Assembly: GCA_026122225.1 (NCBI GenBank)
Contig: JANEZZ010001494.1
Span: forward strand, 2,542,001 to 2,606,000
Source of the DNA: Heloderma charlesbogerti
Taxonomy: Eukaryota > Chordata > Lepidosauria > Squamata > Helodermatidae
Length of the DNA stretch: 64,000 nucleotides
Direction: 5' to 3'
Made by a program: the position numbers and the translations under genes. Below, piece after piece: positions 63,702 to 64,000 of this stretch. The notes under the pieces are model-generated. The model was not told the DNA's origin. It made no database searches and saw only the letters and a list, made by a program, of their open reading frames with translations. How positions within the stretch are numbered: the first letter of the stretch is position 1; every line of letters starts with the position of its first letter.

Positions 63702-64000
63702 GTTGTGAGGATAAAATGCGGGAGAAGGATGGGATAAAAATGAAATGAATAACTATTTTATGGGGTCTTTAGGGCAGCAGGTGGAATGCTCTTCCTGTGA
63801 AGTCAGCAGGGTTAGATCACTGATGAGTCTTCCACAGGCAAGCGAGGACCATTTTCTTTTCCAGGAAGTAAACTTTGGAGCAGAGCATTCATTGGCTCAC
63901 ATTTTTCCTGGATGTGTTCTCCTGTTTTATCAGTTTTATTGCCTTTAAAAAAAACACGAGTTTAATGTGGATTGTTTTAGAGACTGATACTTTACAGTTC

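Overview
The window is vertebrate nuclear DNA, most likely from a squamate reptile (a lizard). It holds one recognisable protein gene, JUP (junction plakoglobin, gamma-catenin), on the + strand. Thirteen coding exons lie between 5625 and 23020 and join without a frame break into a 742-residue protein. The squamate inference rests on the repeats: two long BovB (RTE-type) LINEs with truncated relatives, a 5S-rRNA-derived SINE, tRNA-headed SINEs, CR1 and L2-type LINEs, and many short palindromic DNA transposons. I cannot name the species.

Layout. 1-5617 is upstream sequence, probably the end of JUP intron 1, with DNA-transposon copies. 5618-23044 holds the coding exons; introns range from 220 bases to about 2.8 kb and carry an L2/CR1 LINE fragment, a 51-base minisatellite and two large hairpin structures (introns 3 and 10). 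23021 to about 24835 is the 3' UTR, apparently spliced, ending at AATAAA (24810-24815). From 24836 to 64000 I find no convincing gene. That stretch is built from repeats: a full-length BovB on the minus strand (28134-31340), a 5'-truncated BovB on the plus strand (44827-47695), an 884-base hAT-like palindromic element (36591-37474), Harbinger-like MITEs with TTA target sites, a solo LTR with TG/CA ends (48846-49372), SINEs and simple repeats.

The JUP product is an armadillo-repeat protein of desmosomes and adherens junctions. It keeps the DSGIHS phosphodegron, the armadillo core and the DHMLA C-terminus, and the exon joins fit at every junction, so the gene looks intact.

The most informative repeat observations are: (1) the two BovB copies, each in a perfect 12-base target-site duplication and in opposite orientation 13.5 kb apart, share the same premature TGA in the endonuclease region; (2) a foldback element of tandem 60-base hairpins sits in JUP intron 10; (3) several transposons are nested, so insertion order can be read from target-site duplications and from unoccupied copies inside the window.
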